From: Fidelibacterota bacterium
Lineage (GTDB): Bacteria > Fidelibacterota > Marinisomatia > Marinisomatales > Marinisomataceae
Length of the DNA stretch: 64,000 nt
Reading direction: 5' to 3'
NCBI GenBank assembly: GCA_019654715.1
Contig: BPEH01000002.1
Span: 29,176-93,175 of the forward strand
Within the stretch, counting starts at the first letter, position 1, and the number at the start of each line of letters is the position of its first letter. Shown piece by piece: positions 9,407 through 19,857 of the stretch. Position numbers and translations under genes: made by a program. Under the pieces are notes generated by a model. It was not told the origin of the DNA. It made no database searches and saw only the letters and a program-made list of their open reading frames with translations.

Positions 9407-10484
9407 GTAAATGCTCCAAAATATTGTCAGTAATGATTTTTAAAGAATTAGGTTTGTTTATTGCTTTTATATTCTTTCTCATAGAAGAATAAATTCTCTC
9501 ATTGGTGAATATTTCATTAATTTTTTTAAATAATGATTCACTTGTAATATCTTTCTCTTGCATAATGATAGATGCAAAATTCTCCTCTAAAACTTTAGCA
9601 TTATAGTATTGATGGTTTTCTGCAGCAAATCTAAATGGTACAAAAATTGCAGGTTTCTCAAATTGTAATAATTCGGATACTGTCATTGCACCAGATCTTG
9701 ATATAACTAAATCGGCAATACCATATAGGTAAGGCATATTTTCAACAAATGATAATACATTAATTGAACTATTACTGTATTCTTCATACTTATTAAAGTT
9801 ATTTTTTCCCACAAGCCAAATAAGATTAATATCTGGAATAACATTTTTCTTAATTCCCTCCAAAACAAGATTATTTAAGAATTCTGATCCTTGACTTCCT
9901 CCAACAACAAGTAACACTCTTTTTTTATTATCAATATCTAATGATATATCTTTGTAGGGTTTACTATGTAGTGGATTTCCAGAGAATATAGTATTTGATT
10001 TTTTTAAATAAGTTTTTGCACTATCAAATCCAAGAAAAACAATTTTTGCCTTCTTACCAAATAATCTAGTTACAATACCAGGAAATGAATTCTGATCATG
10101 TAAAAAATATGAGATATTGAATATTCTAGCTACTTGAAGAGGTAAAAAGGAAGAATATCCACCAGTTGCAATAACTAAATTTGGCTTGTTCTTTAGGAAA
10201 AATAAAAATACTCTTATAAAACCAAAAAATAATTCAAACAATAGGAAAAAGCTATTTACCAAATTTTTGATACTAAAAGATCGATTTAATCCTCTAATTG
10301 GAATTAATAAACTTTCTAAGTTTTCAGAAATTATTTTTTGTGATTCAATTCCATATTTTGATCCAATATAATACATGCTTTTATTTTTTAACTTTTTATC
10401 AAGTTCTTGTTTAATTGCCATCAACGGATAATAATGACCTCCTGTTCCTCCACCACAAAATACTATGTTAACTTTACGTACCAA
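9396..10484 (-). CDS. murG: UDP-GlcNAc:lipid I GlcNAc transferase MurG
   Basis: A GT28 glycosyltransferase that converts lipid I to lipid II on the inner face of the membrane. The N-terminal GGGTGGHYYPLMAI loop is diagnostic. The C-domain has GGSQGSEFLN and SRSGAMTVSELL, and FRFAAENHQ lies in the nucleotide-binding region. I chose the TTG at 10484 because GGAG lies 7 nt upstream and the N-terminus then fits the family. An ATG at 10508 would add eight residues but has no ribosome site. It overlaps the ftsW end by 11 nt and the murC start by 11 nt. Confidence 0.93.
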   Translation of the reverse strand: MVRKVNIVFCGGGTGGHYYPLMAIKQELDKKLKNKSMYYIGSKYGIESQKIISENLESLLIPIRGLNRSFSIKNLVNSFFLLFELFFGFIRVFLFFLKNKPNLVIATGGYSSFLPLQVARIFNISYFLHDQNSFPGIVTRLFGKKAKIVFLGFDSAKTYLKKSNTIFSGNPLHSKPYKDISLDIDNKKRVLLVVGGSQGSEFLNNLVLEGIKKNVIPDINLIWLVGKNNFNKYEEYSNSSINVLSFVENMPYLYGIADLVISRSGAMTVSELLQFEKPAIFVPFRFAAENHQYYNAKVLEENFASIIMQEKDITSESLFKKINEIFTNERIYSSMRKNIKAINKPNSLKIITDNILEHLHAN

Positions 10485-11591
10485 TGCGAGGTCTCCATTC
10501 TTTAACATTTAATTTTCGTTGAGCTTTACTAATATTTAAAAGAATACCTATCATCAATAAATTCATTATTAAAGCCGATCCACCATGACTAATAAAAGGA
10601 AGAGGAATTCCGGTTACAGGAAGCATACCTACAACATATCCAATATGAACGAAGGCATAATAAGTAATACTTAATCCAAAACCGATAGTTAAAATTATTC
10701 CAAAAATATCATTTGAATTTTTTGCAATCTGTACAACTCGATAAAAAATAATCATATAGGCAATAATGAGAATTGTAGCACCTATGAATCCAAGCTCTTC
10801 TCCAACAATTGCAAAAATAAAATCTGAATATTGTTCTGGAAGATATCCCAATTTTTGTGTGCCTTCTCCAAGCATTCCAGATAGACCACCTTGATTAAGT
10901 GCAATTTCTGCTTGCGTTGCATGAAATACTGTTGCTGAATCATCGCTAGATGCAATACCTAGAATTCCATTTGCAAAGTCAACTATTCTATCTGTCCAAT
11001 AATTTCCTCTATTAAGAGCAAATATTAAGAAAGAACTTCCCGCTAATAAAACTGTGGTAGAAAACTGTACTAATCTTGTCCCACCAACAAATAATAGCGA
11101 AAAAACAATGGCCATAAGCACCATTGCAGTAGATAAATCAGGCTGACTCCATATTAAAAGAGCAATTGGAGAAACAACAAGAACTGGAAAAACAATTCCT
11201 GTAAGAAACTGATTCATATTTTTATAGTTTTTATCAATATAATCAGCTAAAAACACTATTACTGAGAATCTGGCAAAATCGGCAACTTGAAATGAGATTG
11301 GTCCAATGGAAATCCATCTAAAATCTCCCCTAGTTTTGTGTACAATAACAAGAGGAATGAAGTACCCATTAAAAACCAAGCCAACTTTTGAAGATGTCTA
11401 TAATTAAAATAGGACATAAATAGTAGTATTAATACTCCAGGAACAAGTTTTGCAGCTTGTCTAAGAAAATATGAATAACCTACTTCAGGGGAACTTGCAA
11501 TAAGAAGCATTGGCAAACCAAGAGCAACTAGGAAAACAACCGTCCAAAGCAACCATTTATCTTGTTTTTTCTCTTTAATATTAATTTTCAT
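10474..11591 (-). CDS. ftsW: Lipid II polymerase FtsW (SEDS family; one frameshift)
   Basis: A SEDS glycosyltransferase of the divisome, with about ten membrane helices. Its conserved pieces include FRWISIGPISFQVADFARF, WSQPDLSTAM and GEELGFIGA. PLPFISHGGSAL lies near the C-terminus. The frame breaks at a T run at 11334-11337: the upstream part ends in ...LLLYTK and the downstream part resumes with TRGDFRW. Adding one A on the coding strand joins them into a normal FtsW, so I read this as a sequence error. It sits between murD and murG, its usual place. Confidence 0.92.
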
Positions 11592-12931
11592 GATGCATAT
11601 CCGTTAACAATCTCTTTAAAGAAAGAGCCTCTATGTTCAAAATTATCAAACTGATCAAAGCTTGCACATGCAGGTGACATTAAAACAGAATCTCCTTCTT
11701 TTGCTAAAGCAAAAGCATTATCAACAGCATCTTTAAATTCATTTTGTTCTATTACATGTATCGAAGAAGATAAAGAAGCTGTAATATCTTTTGCTGCCAT
11801 ACCATATGCTATTATTAATTTGATTGCACTATGATATTGTAAAATTTTAGAAAAATCTGAGTCTTTTGATAATCCACCCATTATAAGAAGAACATTCTTT
11901 CCGATAGATTTTATAGCTACTTCTACTGATGAAATGTTTGTTGCTTTAGAATCATTAATAAATTTTATACCATTAATCTCGTTAACAAATTCAAATCTAT
12001 GCTCCAAACCTTCAAACTCTTTTAAAGAAGAGAAAATTAATTTATCATTCATATTCAATTTTTTTGCAATGGTAGCAATACCAATGAAATTTGAAATATT
12101 ATGTATACCCTTTAATTTGCAATCATCTGTCAAAAGAAAATTTTCATTAGAAGAAGATTTTATCTTATTGTCTTCTAAATAAAATTGACTATGTTCTTTA
12201 TTCAAAGAGTAGCTTATACAAGGAACATTTATTTTATTAATTTCTTTCGATATTACTTCATCATCGCAATTATATATGACCAAATCATCTTTACCCATGT
12301 TTTTGAGTAGATTCATTTTTGACTTACAATAACTTGTAAAATTATCATATCGATCTAAATGATCTTCGGTAATATTTAAAATAAGTGCTATCTTAGGTTT
12401 AAATTCTTGTATATCTTCAGTTTGGAAACTAGATAATTCAAGAATACAAAAATCATTTTCTGTAATCATATTTTTATTTTCTTCATAAACAATCTTTGAG
12501 AAAGGAATACCGATATTGCCAGATTTTATAACATTAAATTTCTTTGATAATATTTTGTGTAAACAACTAACTGTAGTTGTTTTCCCATTAGTTCCAGTAA
12601 TAGCAATTAATTCTAGATTAGAAAATCTATAGGCAAATTCAACTTCACCAATAATCTGGATATTATTTTTCTTAGCTTCTTGCAAAATTTCTATATTTTT
12701 AGGAACTCCAGGAGATTTGATTATTAAGTCTGAATTCAAGACTTCTTTTGAATGATTCCCGAGTTCAACTTTTACATTTAAATCGGTTAGATCTTGGATA
12801 TAATCTTCATTAATATTTTCTTTTGAATCAGAGACAAATACATTAGCCCCAAGCAATGATGCTAGCTTAGCAGACCAATAACCGCTATCACCTAATCCGA
12901 TAATACTAATATTTGTTTTCTTTAGATTCAT
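11588..12931 (-). CDS. murD: UDP-N-acetylmuramoyl-L-alanine--D-glutamate ligase MurD
   Basis: An ATP-dependent Mur ligase that adds D-Glu to UDP-MurNAc-L-Ala. The N-domain begins ISIIGLGDSGYWSA, and the P-loop GTNGKTTTVSCL lies at about 115. LNITEDHLDRYDN and the INDSKATN motif follow, then the C-domain SPACASFDQFDNFEHRG. I start it at the ATG at 12931: GGAAG lies 7 nt upstream and the ATG overlaps the ftsI stop as ATGA. The in-frame ATG at 12952 would add seven unlikely residues. It directly follows ftsI, without the murE, murF and mraY genes usually found between them. Confidence 0.94.
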   Translation of the reverse strand: MNLKKTNISIIGLGDSGYWSAKLASLLGANVFVSDSKENINEDYIQDLTDLNVKVELGNHSKEVLNSDLIIKSPGVPKNIEILQEAKKNNIQIIGEVEFAYRFSNLELIAITGTNGKTTTVSCLHKILSKKFNVIKSGNIGIPFSKIVYEENKNMITENDFCILELSSFQTEDIQEFKPKIALILNITEDHLDRYDNFTSYCKSKMNLLKNMGKDDLVIYNCDDEVISKEINKINVPCISYSLNKEHSQFYLEDNKIKSSSNENFLLTDDCKLKGIHNISNFIGIATIAKKLNMNDKLIFSSLKEFEGLEHRFEFVNEINGIKFINDSKATNISSVEVAIKSIGKNVLLIMGGLSKDSDFSKILQYHSAIKLIIAYGMAAKDITASLSSSIHVIEQNEFKDAVDNAFALAKEGDSVLMSPACASFDQFDNFEHRGSFFKEIVNGYAS

Positions 12932-14849
12932 ATTTTGGCTTCCAGTTTGCAAATTGAATTTTTTGGTACCTTTGTTCCAGGTTCCAAGGACTGGAATACT
13001 ATTCTACCAGAACCAATAATCTGAGGTTTTATACCTCGTAGTTTCAAAATCTGTATTGCTTCTCTTACATTTTTATCTTTTAAATCAGGAACAACTACTA
13101 ATTCTATATTTTTTTGAATTAAAACTTGATTTGATCTTTTTAATTTTCCGTTTATGTTTTTTGTCTCTCTTTTTTTATCCACTTTAATGCTTGGATCAAT
13201 ATTGATAATTCGATTCATCACCGATTTGAAAACAGGTGCTGCTGAAACTCCCCCAAAATGCTGATTATCCGAAGTTGAAGGTTCGTCTATTATAATCAAT
13301 GCAAGCAATTGAGGATTATCTTTTGGAAAAAACCCAACAAAACTTGATAGAAATTTAGATTCTGAATATCCACCATCTGTTTCTAATTTTTTTGCAGTAC
13401 CTGTTTTTCCAACAATATCCCAACCTTCTAAATAAGCTTTTTGACCAGAACCAATATTAATAGTTTTGAATAATATATTTTTTAAAGTTTCAGCATTACT
13501 TTGTGATAAGACACGTTTTTTAACTCTCTTTTTATTATTAAGAGTTGTCTTATCATTCTTTATAACTTTATCAATGAGATATGGTTTCAATAAAAAACCT
13601 CCATTTGCGATTGATGCATATGCCATTGCCACATGAATTGGAGTGACAGAAACTTCATATCCTATTGGAATACTATGCATACTAGAAAGGGTCCATTTTT
13701 TTGTATCTTTAAGTGTTCCATTAGGTTCCCCATAAAGACTTAAACCAGTTTTTGAACCAAAACCAAGTTCTTTAGCTTTGTTATATATACGATCTCTTCC
13801 TAATTCTTCAGCAATTTTAATTGTTCCAATATTACTTGAGTAAATCAAGATTTCTTCCATTGTTAATATGGTATTAGGTTCATAATCTTCTACCATCTTT
13901 ATTCCATGGAAATCATATGGACCTTCAACATTATATTCTTGAAGCGGTTTAATACCATCCTCTAAAGCAGCACCAATAGTGACAATCTTAAATGTGGATC
14001 CTGGTTCAATTAAATCTGAGACAATTCTATTTTTTTTATAACTTGCTTCAAATTCTCGCTGAAAATTTGGATTAAAGTCAGGTACGCTAACCATTGACAA
14101 AATTCTACCATCTTCAGGATTAATAATAATACCCATAGCACCAATTGCCTCTGTTTTTTCCATTTGATTTATTAATTCTTCTCTTAGAATAGCTTGATAT
14201 TCCTTGTTAAGCGTTAAATATATATCTGAACCGTCTTCAGGATCTTCAGAATCCAGTGTTGGATCAGAGATTCTTTTTCCTCTATTGTTTATTTTAAATG
14301 CCCTTGACGTGGATTTTCCCTTCAAATGTTTATCATATTGATATTCTAAACCCTCTATTCCCCTATCATCAGTATCTGTAAATCCAACAATCTGACCAAA
14401 TAATTCCTGTTGTGGGTAATATCTTTTATAATCTTTTTCTATTTTTAATATTTCTGGATATTTTCTTGTCAGATTTCGACAATTTTTCTTTGTTTTCTTC
14501 TCTAAAACTATATAAGATTTATTAGTATTAAGAAGCTTGGTTTCGTAATAATCTATATCTTTACCAGTACAATCTGATAGATCTTTTAAAAGTGTTTTCT
14601 TATCATTTAGATATTCAGGATGAATACCAATTTCATAAAATGTTAAATTCTGTGTAAGGGGTCCACCATCTCCATCAAAAATATTTCCTCTTTTCCCTTC
14701 AACATTTTCTTGTCTGAAACCTTGCAATTTATCAGTTGCATTACAATTTGTAAATCAAACAGTCTAAAAATAAATAGTATTCCCACAATTAATAGCATAC
14801 TGCTTAAAAATCGTATTCTATTCTTAAAATTTAGAAAGCTTCTAGTCAT
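12928..14849 (-). CDS. ftsI: Septal peptidoglycan transpeptidase FtsI (PBP3-type) with PASTA domain; one frameshift
   Basis: A class B penicillin-binding protein, about 640 residues once repaired. It has one N-terminal membrane helix, a dimerisation domain, and a transpeptidase domain with all three motifs: EPGSTFK (SxxK), YSSNIGT (SxN) and VGKTGTAKK (KTG). The last 60 residues form a PASTA domain (VVPDLKDKNVREA). The frame breaks at about 14741. Adding one A on the coding strand turns QIVMQLINCKV into QIVNATDKLQGFRQ, continuous with the downstream frame, so a base-call deletion is likely. It overlaps ftsL by 8 nt and murD by 4 nt. Confidence 0.93.
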
Positions 14850-15165
14850 TATTTAACTTTGTATTTACTATAATTATTTCTGGCTTACTATCAACAAGAC
14901 CAATTGTTTTTGCTTTTTTTGATAGTGCGTCAGATCTTTTCATTTTTTCAACCTTATTAGCTGTTAAAGCCAATTCTTCTTTCAATAAATTCAATGTTTT
15001 TAATTGGATATCAATATGTGATTGTGTTTTATCCATCTCTAGGAAACTCGCTAGATATATATAAACACTTATAAAAACTATTAAAAACATCGCCCCCCAC
15101 TTGTAATTATCCCTTCTTTCAATCTGAGCTATAGTTAATCTTTTTTTCTTCTTCGATTTAGCCAA
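14842..15165 (-). CDS. ftsL: FtsL-like cell division protein
   Basis: A 107-residue bitopic protein. It has a very basic cytoplasmic N-terminus (MAKSKKKKRL), one membrane helix (about 24-42) and a periplasmic heptad-rich coiled coil (about 45-90). This is the FtsL layout; FtsL pairs with FtsB and FtsQ and activates FtsW/FtsI. Primary sequence is poorly conserved in this family, so the call rests on topology and on position between rsmH and ftsI. Confidence 0.82.
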   Translation of the reverse strand: MAKSKKKKRLTIAQIERRDNYKWGAMFLIVFISVYIYLASFLEMDKTQSHIDIQLKTLNLLKEELALTANKVEKMKRSDALSKKAKTIGLVDSKPEIIIVNTKLNND

Positions 15166-16045
15166 TTTTTTCTCCCACTCTCATTTTTGCACTTCTTGAT
15201 CTTTTATTTGATGTAATCTCTTCATCAGTTGGAATAAATGGTTTCTTTGATAAGATCTGAAGCTGTTTATTTCGACTTAATTCTTTAAACTTATTTTTAA
15301 CCATTCGATCTTCCATAGAATGGTAACTAATAATTACAATCCTACCCTTAAGCGCAAGAAAATCTATAAAGACATCTAGGAATGACTCTAAATGTGCTAA
15401 TTCATTATTGGTTTTAATTCTTAAAGCTTGAAATACTCTTGCACGCGTCTTGATACGATATTTATAAGGAGTCAGTCTATTTATAATATCTATTAACAAT
15501 TCAGTGTTTATTGTTTCTTTTGATTCTTTAATAGCTCTTGCGATTCGGAATGCATTTCTTTCTTCTCCAAATTCTTTCAAAATTATCCCTAATTCTCTTT
15601 CTGAAGAATTTGTAATAACATCTTCTGCTGTTTGTTGATTATCTAAATCAAATCTCATATCTAATCTTGAATTATATCTATATGAAAATCCTCTGGAAGG
15701 ACTATCCAATTGAAAAGAAGAAAGACCAAGATCTAGAAAAATACCATTCACTTGGGTAATCTTCAGTTTAGAGAGAACATTTTCTAAATCTTTATAGCTT
15801 GAATGGAATAATTCAAAATTCTTAAAATCACTTAATTTGTTTCGCGCAATTCTAATTGAATTGGAATCCCTATCAAAACCAACTAAGAATCCATTTTTTA
15901 AATTTTGTAAAATTTCATAAGAATGTCCACCGAGGCCAACAGTTCCATCAATATAAAACCCAGTTTCTAGAATATTTAGATTATTAATTGTTTCCGACAA
16001 CATTACAGGAAAATGACCATGATTTTCTGTCGGAATAGAATTCAT
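15158..16045 (-). CDS. rsmH: 16S rRNA (cytosine(1402)-N(4))-methyltransferase RsmH
   Basis: A SAM-dependent methyltransferase (MraW) that modifies C1402 in the ribosomal P site. It shows the N-terminal HFPVMLSETI, the SAM loop DGTVGLGGHSYEIL, the catalytic-region LDLGLSSFQLD and SRGFSYR. VISYHSMEDRMVK appears near the C-terminus. Its 295 residues are normal. The ATG overlaps the mraZ stop by one base (TGATG). Second gene of the dcw operon, as in most bacteria. Confidence 0.96.
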   Translation of the reverse strand: MNSIPTENHGHFPVMLSETINNLNILETGFYIDGTVGLGGHSYEILQNLKNGFLVGFDRDSNSIRIARNKLSDFKNFELFHSSYKDLENVLSKLKITQVNGIFLDLGLSSFQLDSPSRGFSYRYNSRLDMRFDLDNQQTAEDVITNSSERELGIILKEFGEERNAFRIARAIKESKETINTELLIDIINRLTPYKYRIKTRARVFQALRIKTNNELAHLESFLDVFIDFLALKGRIVIISYHSMEDRMVKNKFKELSRNKQLQILSKKPFIPTDEEITSNKRSRSAKMRVGEKIG

Positions 16046-16499
16046 CAGACAGTTACTTTCTTGGAGAGTTCTTCGTAAGAATCGTCATCAACAACGGTTT
16101 TCTTATCGCTAAAGATAAGGGTTCTCTTATCCCAGATTTCAACTTTATTTAAAACACCAATAATTGTTAAATCTTTAACAATTTTTGCATATTTAATTAA
16201 TTGTTTTGATAAAATTACCCTTCCTTGATCATCGCATGAAGCCATTCTTGCATGCCTTAGATGGTTTCTTAAAAAAATACGATTGGTGGTAGACAATGAA
16301 GATAGTTGGTTTAATTCAATTTCAATTTTTTTCCATCACTTAAAGGATATACCCATATGCATGAATCAATACCTCTTGTTAAAACAAATGTATTTTTATC
16401 ACTTTTTTTAAGTTGTTGTCGGAATGGAGAAGGAATATTGACTCGGTTCTTTGAATCAACTACAAAATTATATTCTCCTATAAATGTATATTGGCTACT
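16045..16499 (-). CDS. mraZ: Transcriptional regulator MraZ (one frameshift)
   Basis: An AbrB-fold DNA-binding regulator of the dcw operon, about 151 residues once repaired. The first SpoVT-AbrB half has FIGEYNFVVDSKNRVNIP and LTRGIDSCIWVYPL. The second half has CDDQGRVILSKQL and IGVLNKVEIWD. The frame breaks at the T7 run at 16326-16332; adding one A on the coding strand joins DGK to KIEIELNQLSS. I start at the ATG at 16499 because MSSQYTFIGEY fits family N-termini; upstream in-frame GTG codons would extend it into the operator. First gene of the operon. Confidence 0.9.
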
Positions 16500-16515
16500 C
16501 ATAATAAAAAGGGAA

Positions 16516-16535
16516 AATTTCCCACAATTCACCAC
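16516..16535 (-). promoter_or_regulatory. Candidate MraZ operator (two 10-bp direct repeats)
   Basis: On the minus strand GTGGTGAATT is followed directly by GTGGGAAATT. MraZ is known to bind short direct repeats with a TGGG/GTGG core spaced 10 bp apart upstream of its own gene. These repeats lie just 3' of the -10 box and 16 bp before the mraZ ATG, where binding would repress initiation. Only two clear units are visible; known boxes often have three or four. Confidence 0.6.
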
Positions 16536-16537
16536 CT

Positions 16538-16566
16538 ATCTTAATAAGAAGACATATCTGAGTCAA
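16538..16566 (-). promoter_or_regulatory. Sigma-70-type promoter of the dcw operon
   Basis: Minus-strand TTGACT (16561-16566) and TAAGAT (16538-16543) are separated by exactly 17 bp. The -35 box matches the consensus at five of six positions and the -10 box at four of six. It lies about 40 bp before mraZ and directly upstream of the candidate MraZ repeats, so it is the likely start of the 12.7-kb division operon transcript. Confidence 0.7.
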
Positions 16567-16631
16567 TAAGTTTATTGAAAAAGATATTTAATTAGACCAA
16601 AACAATGAAAAAAATAGAAATGGGTAATAGT

Positions 16632-17436
16632 TTATCTACTAGGAATGTATTTTATTACAGAAACTACAGTAGGATTAGATTTTAGATTAACTACAACTGG
16701 AAAATTATTTGCAACGAGAGTAGAAAGATCAACAGGAGATCCAAATTGAGATTTAGAATATAAAATTAATTCAATATCATTAGTATTTCCTATTATGATT
16801 GTTTTATTTTTTCCATCCCATTGTTCGTTAATAATGTCAGATTCGACTTTATCACAAATATCACAGAAAAAATATTCTTGTTCAAAATTGGCATGGGAAA
16901 AAAATAAATATAATTCTCATCAGATGATTCGAAACGAATGGTTATAGGAAACTTTAAGTCTTCAGTGAAAGAGTCTTCAGAATTAATTCATAAAGGGATT
17001 CTAGATCATTTGATCTAGTCGCAGAGATTCCTCTTTTTAAAATACCGAAGAAGTTGGCCTATTCTGCAGTGTAATAATGGCCACTAAAACTATAATAAAT
17101 ATAAAACCAATTAAAACATTAGATCTTTGTATATCAGATAATTGAATATTAAAAATATCTTTTTTTTCTGGTTCATACTGAGAATCAATAATTCTTCCTT
17201 CTTTTTTCTTATTTAAAAAATCATCTAGACTATCAATGGCTTCATCAACATCACAACCAATCTTTTTTATATAAGCTTTAAAAAATAATCTTAAATATAC
17301 ACTAGGGACTTCAATAAACTTTCCAGATTCAAGTGCTTTTATATATTTAACATCAATTTTTGTTCTACGACTTATGTTTTCCCAGAGAAATTTTATGTTC
17401 TCTTCTTATCTTCTTAAAATGTGAGTAAAAAATCAT
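16632..17436 (-). pseudogene. RodZ-like HTH/membrane protein, frameshifted
   Basis: Pieces of one protein appear in different frames. At the N-terminus is a Cro/CI-type helix-turn-helix (REHKISL, then TKIDVKYIKALESGKF and VPSVYLRLFFKAYIKKIG). A membrane helix follows (NVLIGFIFIIVLVAIITL). A C-terminal beta-rich part contains KTIIIGNTNDIELILYSKS and ends NFPVVVNLKSNPT...IPSR. This HTH-TM-periplasmic order is that of RodZ, the MreB partner in cell shape. At least three indels are needed to read it; the first is one extra G in CTGGGAAAAC. The density of breaks here matches the surrounding noisy sequence, so true inactivation is unproven. The ATG overlaps the maf remnant stop by 4 nt. Confidence 0.6.
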
Positions 17437-17553
17437 AATTTTTTTAATATTCTTTCGATTTCACTACTTTTAAACTTCCTTAACGGAAAACCTACAATAT
17501 TATGATAACATCCGTCAATCTTTTTAATTAAAAGATGCTAATATTATTTCCTT
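17433..17553 (-). pseudogene. Remnant of maf (nucleotide pyrophosphatase), most of the gene missing
   Basis: A minus-strand stretch encodes KKIDGCYHNIVGFPLRKF followed by a short helical tail and a stop. This resembles the C-terminus of the Maf/YhdE family (house-cleaning nucleoside triphosphate pyrophosphatases), whose conserved end is G-Y-x-N-V-V-G-L-P-L. Directly before it, in another frame, is KEIILASFN, which resembles the family N-terminus (IILAS). If both are real, about 150 central residues are absent, from a genuine deletion or a collapsed assembly. The stop overlaps the rodZ-like ATG, which fits an intact ancestral operon. Confidence 0.4.
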
Positions 17554-17592
17554 TTTTTTTTAAGTAAATTTAGTTATTTTTGTTGAGTAAAA

Positions 17593-19857
17593 ATGAATGA
17601 TTTAAAAACAGTAACTGAAACTTATTCAAAATATATTAATTCAATACCTAAGGCTAGAGAATTTTTTAATCGACCTTTAACATATACTGAAAAAATTCTT
17701 TTCTCTCACTTAAGTGAACCACTTGAATCTATCCCTAATAGAACAAAATCATTTTGTTCTATTAAACCAGATAGAGTTGCTATGCAGGATGCAACGGCTC
17801 AGATGGCTTTGCTTCAATTCATAAAATTTTGGAATGAAAACCACAGCTGTTCCAACAACAGTCCATTGTGATCACTTGATTACAGCAATAAATGGTGCAA
17901 AAGATGACTTAGATAATGCTATTATTAAAAATAAAGAAGTTTATGATTTTCTGGTTTCTGTATGTACTAAGTATGGAATTGGATTCTGGAAACCTGGTGC
18001 AGGAATTATACATCAAATTGTTCTAGAAAATTATGCTTTTCCAGGATCATTAATGATTGGAACAGACTCTCATACTCCGAATGCAGGAGGTTTTGGAATG
18101 ATCGCTATTGGTGTAGGAGGAGCAGATGCAGTTGATGTAATGACTGATTCTTTGTGGGAAGTAAATTGGCCAGGAATTATTGGAGTAAAACTGACTGGGA
18201 AATTAAACAATTGGACTTCATCAAAAGATATAATATTAAAACTTGCAGGAATTTTGACAGTAGAAGGTGGTACAGGCAAAATCATTGAGTATTTTGGTGA
18301 AGGAACACAAAGCATAAGTTGTACTGGAAAAGGCAACAATTACTAATATGGGAGCAGAAGTTGGAGCAACTACTTCGATTTTTCCATATGATAAAAAAAT
18401 GTATGAATATCTTGTTGCAACATCGCGATCAGAAATTGCAGCAGAGGCCGAAAAAATAAAAGATGAATTAAAAGCTGATGATGAGGTTTTTGATAATCCA
18501 GAAAAATATTATGATGAAGTAATTAAAGATTAATCTGTCTGAATTAGAACCACATATTGTTGGTCCTTATAGTCCAGATCTTTCAAGAAAAATATCAGAA
18601 ATGCCTAATGCAATTGAAAAAAAATAATTATCAAAATAATCTAAAAGTTGGATTAATTGGAAGCTGTACTAACTCATCATATGAAGATATTGAAAGAGCA
18701 GCTCATGTTGCAAAACAGGCATTAGACAAAGGTTTAAAAACTAAATCACAATTCTATATTACTCCTGGTTCGAATCAAATAAAAGCGACGATGGAACGTG
18801 ATGGATATACAGAAATATTTGAAAAACTTGGTGGAGAAGTACTTGCCAACGCATGTGGACCATGTATCGGTCAAGGGAAAAGAGATCTGATGTGGATGAT
18901 GGTGAGAAAAATACGATTATTACTTCTTTCAATAGAAATTTTGCAAAACGTAATGATGGAAATGCGGCAACTGAAGCATTTGTTGCTAGTCCTGAAATTG
19001 TTACGGCTTTAGCAATTGCAGGAAAATTAGATTTTAATCCTATTTCGGATAGTATCATGCTTGACAATAATGAAAAATTTATATTTGAAGCACCAGAGGG
19101 TTCGGAATTACCTAATGAAGGATTTGCAAAAGTTAAAACATTAGATTTTGATCCTTGTGAAATCCCAGAAATCAATAAAGAAATTTTTATCAATCCTAAC
19201 AGCAAAAGACTACAGATATTGCAACCTTTTGAAAAATGGAACAATAAAGAAATGGGAGATCTCAGAATACTTATAAAAACAAAAGGAAAATGTACAACAG
19301 ATCATGTTTCTCCAGCTGGACCATGGCTTAGATTTAGAGGACATTTAGAAAATATATCAGAAAATATGTATTCTGGAGCATTAAATGCTTTCACAGAAAC
19401 TACCGGTGAAGCAATTAATACAGACAACAGAAAAACAGAAAATATATATGAAGTTGCCAAATATTATAATTCAAATAATATTAATTGGATAGTTATTGCA
19501 GATGAAAATTATGGTGAAGGATCTAGTAGAGAACACGCAGCCATGGAACCAAGATTTATGGGTTGTAAAATAATTCTTGCAAAAAGCTTTGCTAGGATTG
19601 CACAAACTAACCTTAAAAAACAAGGGATTATACCTTTAATCTTTGAGAATGAATCAGACTACGATTTAATTGAGGCATTTGATATAATTTCAACTGTCAA
19701 TTTGAAAGAATTCAAATCAGGAAATAACATTAAACTATCTCTAAAAAAACCAGATGGATCAATACATGCAATTAATACTTTACACACATTTTCTAACAAT
19801 CAAGTTTCATGGTTTAAAGCAGGATCTGCATTAAATCTTATAGCAAATCGATCATGA
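17593..19857 (+). CDS. Aconitate hydratase (mitochondrial/AcnA-like type), several frameshifts
   Basis: Converts citrate to isocitrate in the TCA cycle using a [4Fe-4S] cluster. Recognisable blocks run in order through several frames: [48 protein letters not shown], and [13 protein letters not shown] (first cluster cysteine). [10 protein letters not shown] (other two cysteines), [10 protein letters not shown] and [14 protein letters not shown] follow. The order and length (about 755 residues) match the mitochondrial-type aconitase. Frame changes occur near 17840, 18340, 18535, 18600 and 18880. All catalytic parts are present, so sequence error is the simplest explanation. It overlaps the gatB start by 4 nt. 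Confidence 0.88.

Noticed and set aside
11334..11337. Programmed ribosomal frameshift in ftsW
   Set aside because: The same type of one-base A-run loss occurs in many unrelated genes here (miaB, mraZ, pyrF), with no stimulatory hairpin; sequence error is simpler.
18759..19244. Minus-strand open frame of 161 codons opposite aconitase
   Set aside because: It mirrors the aconitase cluster and C-terminal region; the protein has no sensible domain pattern and the plus strand explains the sequence.
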